This document shows positions 6,340 to 7,912 of a stretch of DNA of 7,912 nt, piece by piece. Under the pieces are notes generated by a model. That model had not been told where the DNA came from, did not search any database, and worked only from the letters and a program-made list of their open reading frames with translations. The position numbers and the translations under genes are program-made. Numbering within the stretch: position 1 is the stretch's first letter; the number at the start of each line of letters is the position of its first letter. Source of the stretch: Defluviitaleaceae bacterium (lineage in GTDB: Bacteria > Bacillota > Clostridia > Lachnospirales > UBA5962); NCBI GenBank assembly GCA_009787435.1, contig WRFW01000160.1, positions 1 to 7,912 on the forward strand. Reading direction: 5' to 3'.

Positions 6340-6420
6340 ATGAAATCTAATTTCAAGGAAGCTGTAGATATAGCATATAAAATTTTATTTATCATTTATA
6401 TGCTTCTTTACTTAATTTAG
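6340..6420 (+). CDS. 26-residue hydrophobic peptide, candidate type I toxin
   Basis: ATG to TAG encodes 26 residues: a charged start (MKSNFKEAVDIAYK) and a strongly hydrophobic end (ILFIIYMLLYLI), the form of a small membrane-inserted peptide. The gene is supported by its own promoter with 17-bp spacing, a G-rich ribosome binding site, and a terminator beginning 5 nt after the stop, so a dedicated transcript of about 150 nt would carry just this peptide. Nothing lies downstream in the same direction, which argues against a leader peptide controlling another gene. Flanking direct repeats and a facing antisense promoter resemble the par/Fst type I toxin-antitoxin plan. The sequence itself does not match Fst or any other small toxin I recall, nor SpoVM. 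Toxicity is inferred; a small regulatory membrane peptide is the alternative. Confidence 0.65.
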   Translation: MKSNFKEAVDIAYKILFIIYMLLYLI

Positions 6421-6424
6421 GTAC

Positions 6425-6454
6425 AAAAAAACCGGACTGCCATCCGGTTTTTTT
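6425..6454. terminator. Symmetrical bidirectional terminator shared by the peptide mRNA and an antisense RNA
   Basis: AAAAAAACCGGA (6425-6436) pairs with TCCGGTTTTTTT (6443-6454) over 12 bp around loop CTGCCA. The seven-base A and T runs make it an intrinsic terminator in both directions. On the plus strand it ends the 26-aa peptide mRNA; on the minus strand it would end the RNA started from 6552-6580. The two RNAs would be fully complementary here, loops included. Confidence 0.92.
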
Positions 6455-6456
6455 GT

Positions 6457-6479
6457 TTTGTCAAAGAATTTTTAGAGAG
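6457..6479. repeat. Direct repeat copy B, downstream of the shared terminator
   Basis: It matches 6303-6325 at 21 of 23 positions, in the same orientation and exactly 154 bp away. It lies outside the peptide mRNA but inside the predicted antisense RNA, so its complement in that RNA can pair with repeat copy A. The similarity stops at both edges of the 23 nt. Confidence 0.85.
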
Positions 6480-6551
6480 TGTAGCACTAAGGTATTGTTT
6501 GGATTATAGTATATTTTTCAACACTATAACTATGTTATATTTTCAATATTA

Positions 6552-6580
6552 ATTTTAATACATTTCAACTCCCCTGTCAA
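6552..6580 (-). promoter_or_regulatory. Near-consensus promoter on the minus strand facing the small-peptide gene
   Basis: Read on the minus strand, a perfect TTGACA (6580-6575) is followed after exactly 17 bp by TAAAAT (6557-6552), five of six matches to TATAAT. Start is expected near 6543-6545. No minus-strand gene lies between it and the terminator at 6425-6454, so its product should be a short RNA. It sits 42 bp beyond the mutL stop codon. Confidence 0.75.
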
Positions 6581-6595
6581 CAACCTTTTTATTCC

Positions 6596-6620
6596 AAAAA
6601 TTTTAATATAGCGATATATT
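6596..6620 (-). terminator. Possible weak terminator after mutL
   Basis: On the minus strand AATATA-TCGC-TATATT (6620-6605) forms a 6-bp A/T-only stem, followed by AAAATTTTT (6604-6596). The stem is weak and the T-run is offset by four bases, so mutL transcripts may read through toward the antisense RNA promoter. Confidence 0.3.
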
Positions 6621-6621
6621 T

Positions 6622-7912
6622 TTACATTATTCTTAAAAACATTTTTTCTATTTCGTTTTTCGTTACTTCCACTATTGTTGGTCTTCCATGTGGGCAAGTA
6701 AAAGGGTTTGGTGTTTTAAGCAGTTTTTTAATTAATTCTGTTGCTTCTGTTATTGAAAGTTTATCATGGGCTTTCACTGCTGCTTTGCAAGCTTTTCTAG
6801 CGATATCTGTTAGTTCACGTCCATTTAATATTTCCAAAAAATCTTTTGCTGTTATATTTTTAATTATATTTGGCACAGCTCGAATAGCATATGAAGTGCC
6901 GAAGCTTTCCACATCAAAGCCCATTTTTTCTAAAATCTTTGCTTTTTCTTTAAATAAAAGTTCTTCTTCATCTGTAAGGGTTAAGGCTATAGGTGTTAAA
7001 AGCCTTTGTGCATTTGAAGCAAAGCCTTTTTCGCTATATTCATCATATAAAATGCGTTCGTGGGCGGCATGTTGGTCTATTATATAAAGGCTTTTTGATT
7101 GCTCTACTATCCAATAAGTATCAAGAAAAACGCCTATTATTTTATAGTGGTTAAAAAAAGGTTGTTTAGTTTCAACCTTTTCCTCTATATTTTCGGTTTC
7201 TAAATCATAGTTTTGCCCTTTGTTTTCATTTTCTAAGTGAACGGCTTCTTCTTGCTTATCTTCTTTATTATCATAAATGCTAAGCTCTATTGGCTCTTCT
7301 ATTGCTTTTGGCTCATAAATATTAGTATCTTCATAAATTTTAGAAGCCTCGTAATTAAAAGAGGGCTCTAAAAAAGCCATACTGCCATTTCCGAAGCTAT
7401 CATATATTTTTTTAGTGCTATGCTCTTTAAAAAAGGTTTCTTGGGTTTCATTTAAATTTAATTTTGGCTTTGTAGTTATTTTCGGTATAAGGTTTTTTTC
7501 CCTCAATGCTTCATCAACACATTTTTCTAGCAGCCCTTCAATTTTATTATCATTATCAAATCTTATTTCCATTTTAGTTGGGTGTGCGTTCACATCTACA
7601 GAAGCCGGGTCTATAGTAACACATAGTACAAAGCAAGGAAATTTTCCGATAGGCACTTTTGTTTTATAAGCCTTTTCAACAGCTTTAGTTAAAATACTAC
7701 TCTTTATGTATCGTCCGTTCACAAAAAAGCTTTGAAAATTTCGGTTATTTTTAAATATAAATGGCTTAGCTGCAAAACCCGTTATCTTTATATTTTCTTC
7801 GGTTAAGCAAGAAATTTCAATTAAGTTTCCTCTAAATTCATTTCCATATATGTTGTATATCGTTTCTTCTAAGTTTTTTGCTAAACTTTTTATTTTTGTA
7901 GTTCCCTCGTTT
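6622..7912 (-). CDS. mutL: DNA mismatch repair protein MutL, endonuclease type (N-terminal part outside window)
   Basis: MutL couples MutS mismatch recognition to strand incision and removal. The frame is open to the right edge; 429 residues are visible, starting near the end of the GHKL ATPase domain. Seen (visible numbering): FFVNGRYIKS (62-71) and VDVNAHPTKMEIRF (105-118) of the transducer domain; an acidic, Glu/Asn-rich linker (about 180-250); then the C-terminal domain with DQHAAHERILYDE (279-291), matching the DQHA-x2-E-x4-E metal-binding endonuclease motif, QRLLTP (302-307) at the place of the clamp-binding motif, ACKAAVKAHD (374-383) and CPHGRP (406-411). These mark a nicking MutL of the kind found in bacteria without MutH. 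A GTG at 7722 (Val of FFVNGRY) is internal, not a start. The gene converges on mutS instead of following it. Confidence 0.97.
   Translation of the reverse strand, partial: NEGTTKIKSLAKNLEETIYNIYGNEFRGNLIEISCLTEENIKITGFAAKPFIFKNNRNFQSFFVNGRYIKSSILTKAVEKAYKTKVPIGKFPCFVLCVTIDPASVDVNAHPTKMEIRFDNDNKIEGLLEKCVDEALREKNLIPKITTKPKLNLNETQETFFKEHSTKKIYDSFGNGSMAFLEPSFNYEASKIYEDTNIYEPKAIEEPIELSIYDNKEDKQEEAVHLENENKGQNYDLETENIEEKVETKQPFFNHYKIIGVFLDTYWIVEQSKSLYIIDQHAAHERILYDEYSEKGFASNAQRLLTPIALTLTDEEELLFKEKAKILEKMGFDVESFGTSYAIRAVPNIIKNITAKDFLEILNGRELTDIARKACKAAVKAHDKLSITEATELIKKLLKTPNPFTCPHGRPTIVEVTKNEIEKMFLRIM

Larger units (their letters stand above)
6425..6545 (-). ncRNA. Predicted antisense RNA (candidate antitoxin) convergent with the peptide mRNA
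   Basis: A near-consensus minus-strand promoter at 6552-6580 would start an RNA at about 6543-6545, ending at the terminator at 6425-6454, so roughly 120 nt long. It contains no usable reading frame. It is complementary to the 3' terminator hairpin of the peptide mRNA and, through repeat copy B, to 21 of 23 bases of repeat copy A in the 5' leader of that mRNA. This two-ended pairing is how RNA II of the enterococcal par locus represses the Fst toxin mRNA. The RNA is predicted from promoter, terminator and complementarity only. Confidence 0.55.

Noticed and set aside
6785..7669. Plus-strand frames opposite mutL (around 6785-7087 and 7415-7669).
   Set aside because: They are antisense by-products of the AT-rich mutL coding sequence, which carries all the conserved MutL motifs.
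7720..7722. GTG as a possible start codon of a 366-aa mutL product.
   Set aside because: The codon is the Val of the conserved FFVNGRYIKS motif, and typical MutL sequence continues in frame to the window edge.
1..7912. tRNA or rRNA genes, CRISPR arrays, transposase genes.
   Set aside because: No cloverleaf, regularly spaced repeat array or transposase motif was seen on either strand by eye.

Overview
The window is AT-rich, low-GC DNA with Firmicutes-type signals: strong purine-rich ribosome binding sites, intrinsic terminators with T-tracts, and heavy use of ATA and AGA codons. The gene set is miaB, a YlbF/RicA-family gene and mutS in that order, plus a BclA-like collagen-family surface protein and an endonuclease-type MutL. 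This fits a spore-forming member of the Clostridia, possibly a Lachnospirales relative. The genus is an inference.

Layout, left to right. (1) Positions 1-558 hold the 3' end of an oligopeptide-type ABC transporter substrate-binding protein, closed by a strong terminator at 575-605. (2) Positions 606-876 are a leader without a convincing gene. It carries an extended -10 promoter and a cluster of short GC-AWA-GC hairpins that looks like a dispersed palindromic repeat. (3) Positions 877-5098 are a tightly coupled operon, miaB - ylbF/ricA-like - mutS, with a 4-nt and then a 1-nt stop/start overlap. It joins tRNA modification, an Fe-S-type regulatory subunit and mismatch recognition. (4) Positions 5099-5301 hold three copies of a short repeat and a long-stem AT-rich hairpin that can end transcription in both directions. 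(5) Positions 5302-6090 (minus) encode a 262-aa collagen-like, BclA/C1q-type protein whose collagen stretch has shrunk to about three G-X-Y triplets. (6) Positions 6271-6580 hold a compact locus with no gene over 30 codons. (7) Positions 6622-7912 (minus) are the 3' two thirds of mutL, running out of the window. mutS and mutL therefore converge rather than lying in tandem.

The most interesting part is 6271-6580. A TTGCTA-N17-TATAAT promoter drives a roughly 150-nt transcript that encodes a 26-residue peptide with a hydrophobic C-terminal half and ends at a symmetrical terminator. From the other side, a near-consensus TTGACA-N17-TAAAAT promoter on the minus strand points back at the same terminator and would make an antisense RNA of about 120 nt. 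A 23-nt direct repeat (21/23 identical, 154 bp apart) lies once in the 5' leader of the peptide mRNA and once inside the antisense RNA. The peptide's ribosome binding site can fold with the CTCCT next to the start codon. Two convergent RNAs, a shared bidirectional terminator, paired direct repeats and a sequestered ribosome binding site together match the plan of the enterococcal par/Fst type I toxin-antitoxin system. The peptide does not resemble Fst, so I propose a par-like type I toxin-antitoxin locus with an unfamiliar toxin. This is inferred from architecture alone.
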